Notes: generated by a model from the letters alone, not told the origin. A DNA stretch of 64,000 nt from Neoceratodus forsteri (GCA_016271365.2 CM057450.1:1800052967-1800116966), one strand, 5' to 3'; counted from the first letter of the stretch, positions 41,880 to 52,040 are shown. Translations and numbers: made by a program.

Positions 41880-43488
41880 GTGATCAACTTAGTAACAAAC
41901 CAACAACATATAACCACCCCTAACTTCTACTTCAAATGGGTGTCCACTAAGGTGTCAAGGTTCTACATAAGGAAAGCCTTGGGCAAGACTAGGATGGGAA
42001 GCGATGGGGTCGATATGAAACTGGTAGCACTTGCCCTCGATGAACTCATTGTCCCCATCACCAAACTTTTTAACAAATCTCTCACACTTGCCAAATTACC
42101 AACGGTTTGGAAACAAGATCTGGTAACCCCTGTTTATAAGAGTGGGGATAGGTCCAACATTGCTAATTATAGGCCCATATCAATCCTCTCCCCATTATCT
42201 AAAGTACTGGAAAAGATTGTGGTGGACCAAATAACCGATTACCTACAAAGTACCAATTGCAATGTCCCCAGTAACATGGCTTCTGAAAGAATCACAGCAT
42301 TGCCACCTCTCCGTGCACCAAGCCCTTGAAGGCAAATTAACTGGGCCAGTCTTTATAGACCTAACAAAGGCCTTTGATGCAGTCAATCACCCACTCCTTC
42401 TGGCTCAACTAAAAAACCTGGGAATGGCTTTAAGCACAGTAGACTGGTTCAAAGACTACCTGTCCCATAGATCCCAAAAAGTCAAAATTGGCAAAGTCAT
42501 ATCAGGCTCCAAAGAGGTGTTCATGGGTGTCCCCCAAGAGTCAATTCTGGGACCCCTCCTATTTAGCATGGTTTTTGAACGATCTTCCCAAGGCTTGTAA
42601 CAGCAAAATCAGCCTGTACACAGATGATGCTGTTCTCCTCAGCAGTAACCCCTGCACTGAACATCTAGAACAGGAACTCCAGACCTCCTTCCATAAGACT
42701 GAGGATTGGTTCAGTGCACATAAGCTACTTATCAATTACAAAAAAACCAAAACCATGCTCCTATCCAGCACACAGCTAAATAGAAGATTCCCTATCCTAT
42801 CCATCAAAAACAAAGCCAAGGTCCCGCTCAAACAAGTTCACTCATTTAAGTACCTGGGGGTCACCGTTGATGATACCCTATCTTATGTTCAGCATATTGA
42901 TATGGTGGTCAAGGCTGTTAAGGCCAAGCTCAGAGTCTTATATAGAAACCTCTCTCCAAATGCCCTCCATCTCTCTGTCACTAGCTCAATTTCAATCATC
43001 TTAGATTACAGGCTTATGGATCAGTTACGAATACTGCTTTGCAGCGTGTGGTGACTGCACTAAACAAGGCGTGTAGACTAGTCACTGGTGCTGACCATCT
43101 CACCCACACCTGCTCTCTGTACACTCAAACTAACTGGCTATTTCTAGAGCACAGAATAAAATTCCAAACCTGCCTACTCGGCAAGTAGGTGCTCCAAGGC
43201 ACAGCCCCCCCCCCCTGCATCTCAGATCTCTTCAACCAGCTGACTCAAAGTACGGAACCAGGAGTAAGGTGTTGGGAGCATTTGATGTTCCATTCCACAG
43301 AACCACACTTGGTCAGTGAGCCTTGGCATATAGAGCCCCTCTTTGGCTCAGTGAATGCCTGGAAGTCTCAAAGAACTACAAGCTTATTAGCCTTTAAGAC
43401 TGAACTTAAAAACACATCCTCTCCAGAATCACCTGTGACTGTCCTAGGGGCACCTAAGTTGGCTCCTGCTCCCCAGACACTCCTCTAA
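41880..43488 (+). pseudogene. L2-like LINE RT, four frames
   Basis: Entry QDLVTPVYKSGDRSNIANYR (42115-42174), PISILSPLSKVLEKIV. Palm FIDLTKAFDAVNHPLLL (about 42352-42402). GVPQESILGPLLF (Gly of PQGS changed to Glu; about 42525-42563). YTDDAVLLSSN (YADD as YTDD; about 42617-42650). Thumb SFKYLGVTVDDTLSY. Tail 43189-43488 with TEPHLVSEPWHIEPL. Shifts near 42265, 42580 and 43050. The PQES change and the shifts argue that it is inactive. Confidence 0.8.
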
Positions 43489-44301
43489 GCTGTTCTACAC
43501 TTGCCTATATCATCCAACCCTCAACATCGTCATCTCCCCCCGCATACACCCACAGCCCCCTCACCTCCTCCTCTGTCTGCGCAGACCTCATCCCATATCT
43601 TCCTGACCCTCCTCCTCTCACTCCTTTCTGCCCTAACTCCTTGTAACCGCCCATTACCCTGGCTCTCCCCTTTTGTTGCCACTGATCCTCCCCACTTTCT
43701 CCAACTTCCTTTCTTTCACCTCCCCCACTTTCTGATTGACAAAGTCTTCTACCTTACTGCTAACCTTTCTCCCCCTCCCCCACTATCCCTCTCCCACCAC
43801 CTGCTCTTGGTGCTCCCTTGAACCCGTTACACTCATTACTGCCAATGATTAACGTTTCCTTAACTTGCTGCCTATGCTAATTGTTACTGCTGTACTCAGT
43901 GACTTGTTTATTAACATTGCTGTATATTATGAGTACTCAACTATTGTTTTATCTTAGATGTGGAACCTTTGTAAAAAAGCTTCCGCTCAAAGGTTGTTTC
44001 TGAATAATTAATAAATGAATACATCTGGAGTTTGTTAAAAATAGGCTGTACTAATAATTAAATAAATTTTGGCACTGTTGTATACCATTGTTTACAGAAA
44101 TTAATAAATAGTGATTTTGGAAGTCAGTATAATTTAGTAAGAAAGCATTTCGCTAAACAAAAGTAGGTTAACATTATGAAAGAATGTCATTGTGTAGAGA
44201 GAAGAAGGCTGGATTAATCACATTATATAAAAAGTCAAATACCATGATGGATGTAAACTGAACAGATGTATGTAATGGTGACTGTATACTACAGTATTTT
44301 C

Positions 44302-44307
44302 AATAAA
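44302..44307 (+). promoter_or_regulatory. AATAAA polyadenylation signal candidate
   Basis: AATAAA lies 20 bases before the right target duplication and ahead of an A-rich end. If the insert's RNA was cut here, it explains the extra 300 bases after the LINE's usual 3' end. Confidence 0.5.
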
Positions 44308-44326
44308 AATCTGAAGTTAAAAACAA

Positions 44327-44340
44327 AACATTGTTCGGGG
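44327..44340. repeat. Target-site duplication, right copy
   Basis: AACATTGTTCGGGG; the array sequence GGGGCCGGGGAAGGG continues directly after. Confidence 0.82.
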
Positions 44341-44420
44341 CCGGGGAAGGGATACTAGAGCAAGGGGAATGGGGGGTGTTGTTTCATTAGAACAGTGGTG
44401 GGGCTGTGGAGGGACAGCTG
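44341..44420 (+). repeat. Distal unit of the palindromic array
   Basis: CCGGGGAAGGGATACTAGAG, GCAAGGGGAATGG and TTGTTTCATTAGAAC repeat the unit pattern of the right arm, showing the array was one block before the LINE inserted. Confidence 0.7.
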
Positions 44421-44759
44421 CACTGCTGAGGTTCCCTGCCTTTACCAGTGTGCAGCCGGGCTGCGCACTAGTTAGGGCAGGGTTTCAGAAGCATAAATCT
44501 GCGCCGCTGCTGAGGGCCGATTTGTGCTTCTGAAATGTTTCAGTATTGTGCTGCGCCACATATGCATGGGGAACCCCTCATTTGAATAGGTGCAGCACAA
44601 TATTGTGCACATTGGTGCTGTCAAGGGTGCACCGTCCATCCATGCCCTTTGAATACGGGGACACCCCCGACAGCTGGTGCATCTCCAGTATTGTGTGGCG
44701 CAACTCGGGATGCACTACACAAATCCTCTGACTATGGGACCTGCTGTCTATAAGAACAC
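44421..44759. other. Unassigned; contains an inverted repeat
   Basis: TTTCAGAAGCATAAATC (44483-44499) pairs with GATTTGTGCTTCTGAAA (44519-44535), 17 bases with one G-T type mismatch. Further TGCACAATATTGTGC-like words lie near 44583-44602. Possibly a small non-autonomous element. No coding signal. Confidence 0.5.
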
Positions 44760-44887
44760 CTGCTGAGGAATGTTTTATTTTATCTTTTTGTAACTTGTTA
44801 CCTGTACCTATTACCTTCCCACCCCCCAGGGTGTAACTGGAAATAAGTCTTATGGGCTCTACTTGTTTACCTGGTAAAATATGTTGA

Positions 44888-44927
<40 letters not shown>
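44760..44927 (+). mobile_element. LINE/SINE 3' tail ending in (GAAA)n
   Basis: CAGGGTGTAACTGGAAATAAG and GGGCTCTACTTGTTTACCTGG resemble the family X 3' tail. The sequence passes directly into a GAAA repeat at 44886-44927. Only the tail is recognisable. Confidence 0.5.
44886..44927. repeat. (GAAA)n microsatellite
   Basis: About ten uninterrupted GAAA units. Confidence 0.95.
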
Positions 44928-45330
44928 GTAACAATAATTTGGACATTATCAGGTTGGTAACATGACTAACATAGTAGTAGGATAGATAGTAGGTATTAGC
45001 TGGAGGGAGAGAGCAGTTATTGCAGGATAAAAGGGCCTTTTTTAAGCTTAGATTTGGTGGACCAGAATCTGAGAATTGAAGTTAGGGTATTGGATACGCT
45101 ATTCCACATTTTTGGGAGTCTGTGTCTGAAGGACCCTTGTCCTGCATACTATTTGTAGAGGGATCTGGAATCTGTTGCCTGCTTGAAATCCGAAGGAGTA
45201 GTATATGCTGGAAGCTATGGAGAGGATCCCATTTAGGTACTCTCGGAGTTTTTCAGCCCAGGATTTAGCACTAAAGGAGGCCATATGTACTGAGTGTTGT
45301 ATCCCAGGAGCATCCCATTCCCGGCCCATC
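44928..45330 (-). pseudogene. LINE RT C-terminal remnant
   Basis: The minus strand at about 45160-45060 encodes a 'T-P-K-M-W-N-S-V' block followed by TSILRFWSTKSKLKK, one base out of frame with the 80-codon stretch 45341-45099. That 'P.MWNS..' pattern is the tail of L2/CR1-group RTs. The rest is too eroded to place in a family. Confidence 0.5.
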
Positions 45331-45975
45331 TGTTTGTACATTGGACAGTGTACTATGAGTCCATTGAGTCTACCATGATGTTCCTACATTATTTTACACT
45401 ACCCCTACCAAGTTCCTCCAAACTCTTGCCCTATTTCATTCCTAATAACCCCCTTGAAGATGTCTCATGTGGGTTTTGAACCCAGAGACAGTCCCAGTGT
45501 TGATCACATTACTGGGCAGGCTGTTCTACCTATCAACCACCCACTCTATGAAGAAGCACTTTCTGATGTCCTTCTTGAATCTCCCACTTGCAGTTTGTGG
45601 TTGTGTCCTCTGGTGTCTGTGCTGTTCCTTAACTTGTATAACTCTTTGAAATCTGCTCTATGATGTCCTTGCATGTATCTGTATGATACTGTCATATTCC
45701 CCTTTCTCTGCTGTCCTTCAAAGGGTACAAGTTAAGACTGTCCAATCCCTCCTCATAGGTCTTAACCCACTGCCCCTGGATCCTATCCAAAGCTCTCCTT
45801 TAATAGCCTCCAACCTCTCTCTGTCTTGTATCAGATGCAGGTTTCAAAACTGTAGGTGTGGTCTAACCAATGACCTGTTCAATGGCAATACCACCTCTTT
45901 CCCATATGCTGTACAGCACTGGGAAGAGGCTTTAAACTATTGTTAGTATCACTCCCAGGTCCCTTATCCTGTTTT
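45331..45975 (-). mobile_element. CR1-type LINE, diverged 3' part
   Basis: The plus strand GTTCTACCTATCAACCACCC...ACTCTATGAAGAAGC is the reverse of the CR1 tail block coding 'FF...RV.D'. TCCTCATAGGTCTTAACC, then TGTAGGTGTGGTCTAACCAA and TGACCTGTTCAATGGCAATA, match the reversed thumb region of CR1 copies at 5.6, 8.8 and 15.3 kb. No frame is open for long. The edges are soft. Confidence 0.7.
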
Positions 45976-46010
45976 GAGTGCTTAAAGGGGAACAGTCAGC
46001 ACTAAGATCT

Positions 46011-46090
46011 GTTTGCACAAAAAGTGCAAATTGGGACCAGCCCTACACTATGATGTGGGGCTGGTCCCAATTTGCATTGTGTGTGCAAAC
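46011..46090. repeat. Strong 80-base hairpin
   Basis: TGCAAATTGGGACCAGCCC (46025-46043) pairs perfectly over 19 bases with GGGCTGGTCCCAATTTGCA (46058-46076) across a 14-base loop. Beyond a small internal bulge, GTTTGCACA (46011-46019) pairs with TGTGCAAAC (46082-46090). Size and shape suit a pre-miRNA or the centre of a palindromic DNA transposon; the sequence cannot tell which. Confidence 0.85.
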
Positions 46091-46821
46091 ACTTCTTTTA
46101 ACTGTTTACTGCAGCATAGTAGAGTGTATCAGAATGATTCTGCTGACTTCCAGGCTGTCATTTGCTGTAACCAGAAATCCCAGAAACCTCTGCTGCTGAC
46201 ATCAAAGCAGGGTTGCAGCAGTGGGAGCTTCAATAGCCTGCAGTGCATTTTAGAGATTTTATAAGCTCTGAGATTTTGTTTGCTTTCCCACTGTTTTCCT
46301 GGGGCTATGTAGAGCCACAGAGGACTACACATAGTCCTGGGGAGAAGAGCATGATTGGCAAGCATCTGATTCGGCAGTGCTAATTCTATGCCATGTCCTT
46401 AATTAGCGCTTGTCATTAAAGTGATACAAACAGAAGAATTAAATGGCATATGTAACAGATGTAAACACCTATGATTTTTTTTTTATTTTACTATGTTGTC
46501 TGCAAAATATTGTCATATGGAAGATAAGTAGGAACTGTGATTACAGACTTTTAAATCTGCTGTCCATGGCAGAACAAGTAGGTGTGAGTAGCCAACACTT
46601 TCAATGGCAAACACTATTTAAGGGCATTGCAAATGCTTAGCAACATCCCCTTACAAAATGGCTTGAAGCCTTGAAGTGCTGAGGGTAGGTAGGGTATCGA
46701 CTGTTAACTCTAAATAAGTTTCTTCAGCATTCTTTCTGTGTCTGCCAACTCTTCCGTGCATTTTTCAGTTAAACATTGGGCTTATTAGCTGGCAGCACTG
46801 CCAGCTCACATTGCCTACTCC

Positions 46822-46881
46822 ATTTGTGTGCTTTGGGACATGTACGGAGGTATTTGTGTGCTTTGGGACATGTACAGAGGT
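46822..46881. repeat. 30-base tandem duplication
   Basis: Two units starting ATTTGTGTGCTTTGGGACAT at 46822 and 46852, differing at one base (ACGGAGG versus ACAGAGG). Confidence 0.9.
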
Positions 46882-47610
46882 AGCCTTTCTGGGAGACACT
46901 GCTTGCTATTTCCACACGAAGAATGGTTTTTGTCTAACACTAAAGGAAAATCAGTGTCATCAGTCTAAACACTGGTATGCAAATCAGGCTTGCATGGCAC
47001 AAGCCAAAATTAAAATGAAGGAAACCCCCCCCCCCAAGAATACAACAGAAGAAGAAAAAAAAACAGTCAGAAAGCACAAGTTTTTTAAATTCAAAATGAT
47101 GACCAATTAACATCTTCAACTGCTGTGAGACAGTCCTGTCTAGATAATTTAGGAATTGCGGCATTGAGAAAGAAAAATAATCAAACCAATTTACTTCAAG
47201 TACAGAAATCACAAAAACTCCAACCAAGAGCATTAGAAGTTTTTTGTTAAATTGGAATGCCTCTCCATTGGTGAAATAAGTTTATAATACAATTTTAACT
47301 CTTTGGAAACATGCTGAGACAAAGACTGGCCCCCAACTGGTCTCTGCATGGACAATCTGCATGGATAAATCACCATCCTCAAGCCTGCAAAACACTGGTC
47401 ATCGTGAAGAGTGGGAACAAGTTCCAAATGTTTGTTCTCACAAATTCATTAACATTCTGATTAAGAGGGACACTTTGAACTATATTATAAATAGATGCTG
47501 GACAAAAACAACGCTCAACAAGAGCTGTCAGGATTTCGTGAGACTACTGAATTTAAATGCCTGGAACCAGAATTAAATAAAATGTTATCAAACTCTGAAG
47601 AGGAAATAAT

Positions 47611-48042
47611 AGAAACACAAAAACTGATGGCAGATAAGGACCGCTTGGCCCACCTAGTCTGCCCATTTTCCCTACCTACTGCAATACTGCAGATCTTACT
47701 TGATCTCCGACTTTTACCCTCTCTTTCCTATTGCTAGGGTTCCCTTGTGCCTATCCCATGCATTCTTAAATTCCCCTATTGTTTTTGCCCCCACCACCTG
47801 TGCCGAGAGGTTGTTCTATGCATCCGCTACCCTTTCTGTAAAAAAATACTTCCTCTTGTTACCCCTGATTTTACCTCCCTCCAGCCTCATATCATGACAC
47901 CTTGTTCTTGAACATCTTTTTTTCTGAAAGATGCTACCCTCTTGTATCTTATTTATGCCCTTGAGGCATCTGAAGGTCTCTACCTTATCCCCCCTCTCTC
48001 TCCTCTCTTCTAGTCTCTCCTTATATGATGTTTGGTGCAGGT
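47611..48042 (-). mobile_element. CR1-type LINE, short 3' end copy
   Basis: The reversed tail at 47611 (AGAAACACAAAAACTGATGG) is followed by the usual AAGGACCGCTTGGCC block. The C-terminal coding at 48064-47816 includes RGDKVETFRCLKGINK, GSIFQKKRCSRTR and KRKYFFTERVADA. 5'-truncated at about 48042, leaving only the last RT stretch and 3' UTR. Confidence 0.82.
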
Positions 48043-48749
48043 GTAATAACTGAGATAAAAACATGAAGAGATGAGCATGACAATTTCAGTGGTACTGTTC
48101 TTTTGTTGAATACAAGATAGAGATAAAAAAGTCCTGTTTCTCAATGCTCCAGCTCTATATCCAGGCAATATTTTCAAAAAACTAAGTGACAAAAGCAGAA
48201 GTAACTCTTAATCAGGTGAGGACATACATTCCAATACACCAAACAGCCTTCCTACAACACACACATATTCCGTTTTGTAGGGGTGGTGAATTAAGCAACA
48301 GGGGCAATCTCAAAACAATCATTTTAAAAGAAAAAGGACAGAAACTTCAGACAAGGAGGGGCACAAGAGAAGGAAAGGGAAGAAAGCAACAACCCCCAAT
48401 GGCGATCTATGAGAGGCCTGAACAAAAAGAAATAATAAACTTATCTTCTGTCCAATTCTCACCAATTCAAATACAAGTATCTGTCAATGTCGGATGTTTG
48501 CCACTGGTATAGAAGCCCTGGGGTACTAGATGCTTTGTGTGACTGTGAGGTGTGAATGGTGGTAAAAGATGTGCTGGTAGAAGGTTAAAATAAGGCATAT
48601 TGTGTTAAAAAAGGTATGTAAACTGCCTTTTACATTATTTAGATATCTGTAAAGCAAGCCGTGGACTGTAGAAAAAGGAGAGTGAGTGGGTTCTGCTGTT
48701 GTAGTGTAGTGCCCTGTCATGTGTTACCAGAGGTTTAAAATCAGTCATC
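48043..48749. other. No gene recognised
   Basis: AT-rich sequence with no motif-bearing open frame and no repeat seen by eye. Confidence 0.45.
48743..48749. repeat. Candidate target duplication, left (AGTCATC)
   Basis: Seven bases, repeated at 49151-49157 around a SINE-like block. Confidence 0.6.
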
Positions 48750-49150
48750 ATGGACCGTCCCCATGGTGTTGAGGGTTGAGGTGCTGGACGCCACATCTCA
48801 TGCTATGCCAGTGACCCGGGTTTGGGAGCTACCTCAAGTTGTCAGGTTGCCAGCATGAGGTGGGGTGAGGCACGGGATTGAGGGTGCTGTCAGGCTGCTC
48901 TCCTCTCTCGGGGGTGGGTTGTTGACCCTCCCGTAGTTCCATCCCCCAACGGGTGGAGGTCCGGTGGGGTAATGCAGGCAGGGTGGCAGTGCGGGTGGGT
49001 GGAAGGGGCTGAGCTGGCTTCCAGTGTGAGTGCACACCTCCACATGTATGTACGGTCATGTGCCGGGGCTCCGGGGGGCGGGGACAGGAGAAAACCCAAG
49101 AAGAAACCCAGACAAAGCTATATCTATATCTATATATATATATAAAAATG
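48750..49150 (+). mobile_element. SINE-like element, possibly family B
   Basis: A 401-base block with the B-box-like GTGACCCGGGTTTGGGAGC (48811-48829), closely like GTGACCCAGGTTTGGGAATG in the 30.7-kb SINE. The 3' part is G-rich and ends GAAAACCC...(TATC)n AAAAATG. Candidate 7-base duplications flank it. The body is otherwise diverged from family B; it may be a sister family sharing the tRNA-like head. Confidence 0.62.
49119..49144. repeat. (TATC/TA)n microsatellite tail
   Basis: TATATCTATATCTATATATA and following TA units form the tail of the preceding SINE-like block. Confidence 0.85.
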
Positions 49151-49157
49151 AGTCATC
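49151..49157. repeat. Candidate target duplication, right (AGTCATC)
   Basis: Matches 48743-48749. Confidence 0.6.
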
Positions 49158-49279
49158 TTCCATTAAAAAAGTACATAAACTCCCTTTTTCAAGTTAAGAT
49201 TGCTTAGATATCAATAACAGAAGCCACCAACTGTAGACCAGCACTTCTGTAGATATGGATACACATGCACACTTGTACA

Positions 49280-49685
49280 CCACCAGGGAACTGCGGTAAA
49301 AAAATTCCCATAGGATCACATTGTAGATTGTAAGTAAGGAATAACACATGACAGCGTGTGCAGCAATGCTGAATTACTGCATGCCCCAGGTGGGTTGTGA
49401 GGCATGAGGTGCAGTCAAGTGCCTTCAACCACCTGGGAAGTGCGGTATATGATTCCCATAGGGTCATGCTGTAAATTGTAAGTAAGCAGTAACACAGGGC
49501 AGGGTATGTGGCAATGCTAAACTGCTACATGCCCCGGTGGGTTGTTAGACACAAGGTACAGCCAATGGCCTTCAACCACCTGGGAAGTGCGATATAAAAT
49601 TCTCATAGGATCACATTGTAAATTGTAAGTAGGCAATAACACATGACAGGGTGTGAGGCAGTGCTAAATTATCACATGCCCCAGG
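49280..49685. repeat. Tandem repeat, about 148-base unit, nearly three copies
   Basis: Units begin CCACCAGGGAACTGCGG (49280), CCACCTGGGAAGTGCGG (49429) and CCACCTGGGAAGTGCGA (49576), giving periods of 149 and 147. Each holds TAGGATCACATTGTA-like and GTAATAACACATGACAG-like words and ends ACATGCCCC(A)GG. The third is cut by a LINE 3' end at about 49683. A diverged partial unit lies at 50611-50690. Confidence 0.85.
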
Positions 49686-49990
49686 CAAGGCAAGGCAAGT
49701 TTTATTGATGTAGCACCCTATCCAAGGCCTCAGAGCGCTTAACAAAACAACAGTAAGATGCAATAATACAAGCACAAAAAAAGTTAATTCAGAGCAGAGT
49801 AAAAACCTTATCAAATAAAAAGGTTTTAAAAGAGGTTTGAAAGCCTCCACCAAGCTGGCAGTCTTAATATATGGTGGAGGAAAATTCCACAGGAGTGGAG
49901 CAGTCACCCCAAAGGCCCTATCTCCTGATGTTTTTAGATGGGAGGATGGTACAACCAATAAGCCAGCTTCGGTGGAGCATGGGAGGGTGG
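49611..49990 (-). pseudogene. L2 RT last segment
   Basis: The minus strand reads AGLLVVPSSHLKTSGDRAFG, VTAPLLWNFPPPYIKTASLV, then EAFKPLLKPF. This 'LKT.GDRAF...APLLWN.LP' pattern is the C-terminal signature of L2-clade RTs. Open through the signature, then it runs into the 3' UTR. Confidence 0.82.
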
Positions 49991-50414
49991 ATAGAAGAGT
50001 ACAGAATCAGGAACTCTTTAAAGAGCAGCTGACACCTTCAGAAGAACTTCCCAAAACACAATATTTGGACTCAGTTTTGCTTGTATTTCACATCAGTTCT
50101 GTATTTCTCCCTGAGGTCATCTGCATGAAAACAGGATCTTTGCCCCTGAAGAGTTCATCAGTTCCTACTGCTTTCTCCCAACCTGAAGTCACAATGCACT
50201 GTCTGTGATATCACAGTTACTCTTATGGCAACAGCCTGTGATGTCACAGCAGAGGATTATGACTTGTGGTGGGGAATAAGCTATAGAGGCAGATGAAATC
50301 TATGGGATAAGATTATGTTTTCATGCAAATTTACTCGGTAATAAATAATGGGAAAGAGAAATCTATAGAATATATATGGAATGCAAGCTGAAATGTACCT
50401 AATTACTATGTTTT
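49991..50414. other. Unrecognised block inside the L2 RT
   Basis: About 425 bases without RT similarity on either strand. TGTCTGTGATATCACAG and AGCCTGTGATGTCACAGCAG near 50199-50249 are two near-identical short words. No tail or clear duplication at its edges. Confidence 0.45.
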
Positions 50415-50693
50415 TCAAAGTTTTCTTTGAGGCTTCAGCAGCTCCTTAAGGCAGTCTGGTCCCAGACCATGTAGGGCCTTGTTTGATAACAAGCCTATCT
50501 TGAAGGTGATGCATGCACCCACAGGCAGCCAGTGCTGACAGCGCAGGACAGGAGTGACATGGTCCCTCATAGAGGTGCCAGTCAACATCCTGGCCGCAGC
50601 ATTTTTCACTAGCTGGTGGGTTGTGAGGTGGATTGTGAGGCCCAAGGAGCAACTGAGTGCCATCAACCACTTGGAAAGTGCGGATGTCTTCAC
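50415..50693 (-). pseudogene. L2 RT, segment before the C-terminal tail
   Basis: Reads QLVKNAAARMLTGTSMRDHV, TPVLRCQHWLPVGACITFKI and ALHGLGPDCLKELLKP, a classic L2-clade stretch ('LQ..QNAAAR...HWLPV..RI.FK...ALHGLAP.YL..LL'). It precedes the tail at 49.6-49.99 kb in protein order. The first 20 or so codons coincide with the tandem-unit fragment. Confidence 0.85.
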
Positions 50694-50700
50694 TCAGGTG

Positions 50701-51076
50701 CCAAAAGCACCTATGCTGCCATGGAAGTGCATGCTAAGGACGTGGGAGAGTTAGCAAGTGGCTGCTCTGAAGAGCACAAGGCCCCTGGCTTCTTCACCTG
50801 GAAACAGAGGTAACACTCCAACTGAAATGGCACACAGCTGAATGACATAAAATGAATCCAAAAAAAGTGAATGGCAGCAGAGCAAGCTGTAGCTCTCGGT
50901 AGTATGGAGGAAAGCAGTTTTCATGTGCACTGCTTGCATGCTGACTGACTCAATGCCATGAGCGATGACATCAGGCCAATCGGCATGACATCACAAGATC
51001 AGTCAGCATGAGAACAAAACATATCAACAATACTTCCAGTAGAGGGGGTAGCATATTCCATTTATGCCATGCCTCC
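50701..51076. other. No gene recognised
   Basis: Contains short related words (GATGACATCAGGCCAATCGG, GCATGACATCACAAGATCAG near 50964-51000) but no gene. Confidence 0.45.
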
Positions 51077-51582
51077 AAAAAAGTAAAAAAAAAATTGAAT
51101 TTCCTGCCATTTTTTGCAAATCTAAAAGATATCTATAAATGAAACACCACTTGTTTGGTAGATATTTTTGTACTGAACAACTTTTGTACTCAAAGTACCA
51201 TGGTATCATTTTTTGTTATAAAATTATTTGCATTTGTTTGTTGCAAAAAGTAAAACAAAATTTAATTTTCTGCTGTTTTTTGCTAATTATAAAAGAACTA
51301 AAAGGTATATATAAATGAATCACCACTCATTTTGTAGATATTTTTGTGCTGAACAAATGTGCTTACAGTACCAAGCTATCATTTTTTGTTTTAAAGTTAT
51401 TTGCATTTTTTGTTGAAAAAAGTGAAAAAAAATTTGTCTGCTTTTTTTTTGCTAATTTTAAAAAAACTAAAAGGTATCTATAAATGAAACACCACTCATT
51501 TTGTAGATATTTTTGTGCTGAACAACTTTCATGCTCATAATACCATGCTACTATCATTTTTAATTTTAAAGTTATTTGCACT
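51077..51582. repeat. AT-rich tandem repeat, about 170-base unit, three copies
   Basis: Units begin near AAAAAGTAAAA at 51077 and 51245 and AAAAAAGTGAAA at about 51416 (periods 168 and about 171). Shared words include TATAAATGAAACACCACT, TTTGTAGATATTTTTGTGCT and AAAGTTATTTGCA. It looks like a short satellite-type array. Open frames here are accidental. Confidence 0.88.
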
Positions 51583-52025
51583 TGAATACGGGTAGTATAG
51601 CTATTATAAGCAGAGCTGGGCATTGACAGAGAGAGAAACACACACACACACACACACGTGTGGATGGGGTTTTCCCTGTTACAGCTGGCCTGGGCCCTTG
51701 CATGTTTGAAATTCCAGGCTGATGAGACACATCTGCTTTGCTGTCTAGATCAAAGGAAAGGGCTGACCCAGTATAAGGTTGGCTGTTTCTTTTCAAGTTC
51801 ATGCTGTCTCCCCCCTGCAAGCTAAAACTCTGTCACTATCAGCATGAATGATGATTGCTGGGTCACTGACTTGCCCCTTAAACACTGCTCTGCACTGGAC
51901 AGACAGTGTCACACCCCTCAAAAGGCATTATCATAGCAATATGTTTGCTGTATGCACATGCGCATGACGAACATAAAAAAGGCTTTTCATCTGTACTGAC
52001 AGCAAACGTGAATGAATTTCAAATT
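51583..52025. other. Spacer with (AC)n; nothing coding
   Basis: (AC)n at 51638-51657. The rest up to 52025 shows no gene. It continues, across the L1 insertion, into the region upstream of the 59-kb LINE. Confidence 0.5.
51638..51657. repeat. (AC)n microsatellite
   Basis: Ten uninterrupted AC units followed by GTG. Confidence 0.95.
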
Positions 52026-52040
52026 AAAGTGGACTTTTTA
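52026..52040. repeat. L1 target-site duplication, left copy
   Basis: AAAGTGGACTTTTTA, exact match to 58720-58734. Confidence 0.9.

Larger units (their letters stand above)
41329..44326 (+). mobile_element. L2-like LINE plus about 300 extra 3' bases, inserted in the array
   Basis: Between exact 14-base duplications lies a 2998-base insert: 5'-truncated LINE with linker and RT (to about 43490), a pyrimidine-rich 3' UTR, a LINE-like end near 44020 (AATAATTAATAAATGAAT), then about 300 bases of unrelated AT-rich DNA ending AATAAAAATCTGAAGTTAAA. Array units resume at 44341. The LINE end lies inside the duplicated flanks, which suggests readthrough to a downstream poly(A) signal. Confidence 0.75.
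45976..47610. other. No gene recognised; hairpin and short duplication inside
   Basis: Contains the hairpin at 46011-46090 and a 30-base tandem duplication at 46822-46881, described separately. A run of ten C at 47025-47034. Short open frames have no motif. Nothing else supported. Confidence 0.5.
49683..50700 (-). mobile_element. L2-clade LINE 3' end with an internal insertion
   Basis: The reversed 3' end GGCAAGGCAAGTTTTATTGA at 49686 is typical of L2-clade elements. RT tail coding comes in two parts, 50693-50415 and about 49990-49611, separated by about 425 unrelated bases. The parts join in protein order, so the middle piece is an insertion or replaced sequence. The right part overlaps a fragment of the 148-base tandem unit. 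Confidence 0.75.

Noticed and set aside
43501..43821. 106-codon open frame rich in Pro, Ser and Leu
   Set aside because: It lies in the pyrimidine-rich 3' UTR of a LINE and follows the RT stop; composition alone explains it.
45981..46420. Kolobok/T2-like DNA transposon starting TTAAAGGGGAAC
   Set aside because: The start is suggestive, but the far end (ATTAAAGTGATAC) is in direct and not inverted orientation, so no terminal inverted repeat is supported.
46811..47233. Two overlapping open frames near a 30-base duplication
   Set aside because: Opposite strands, no motif, and part of the reading is the duplication itself.
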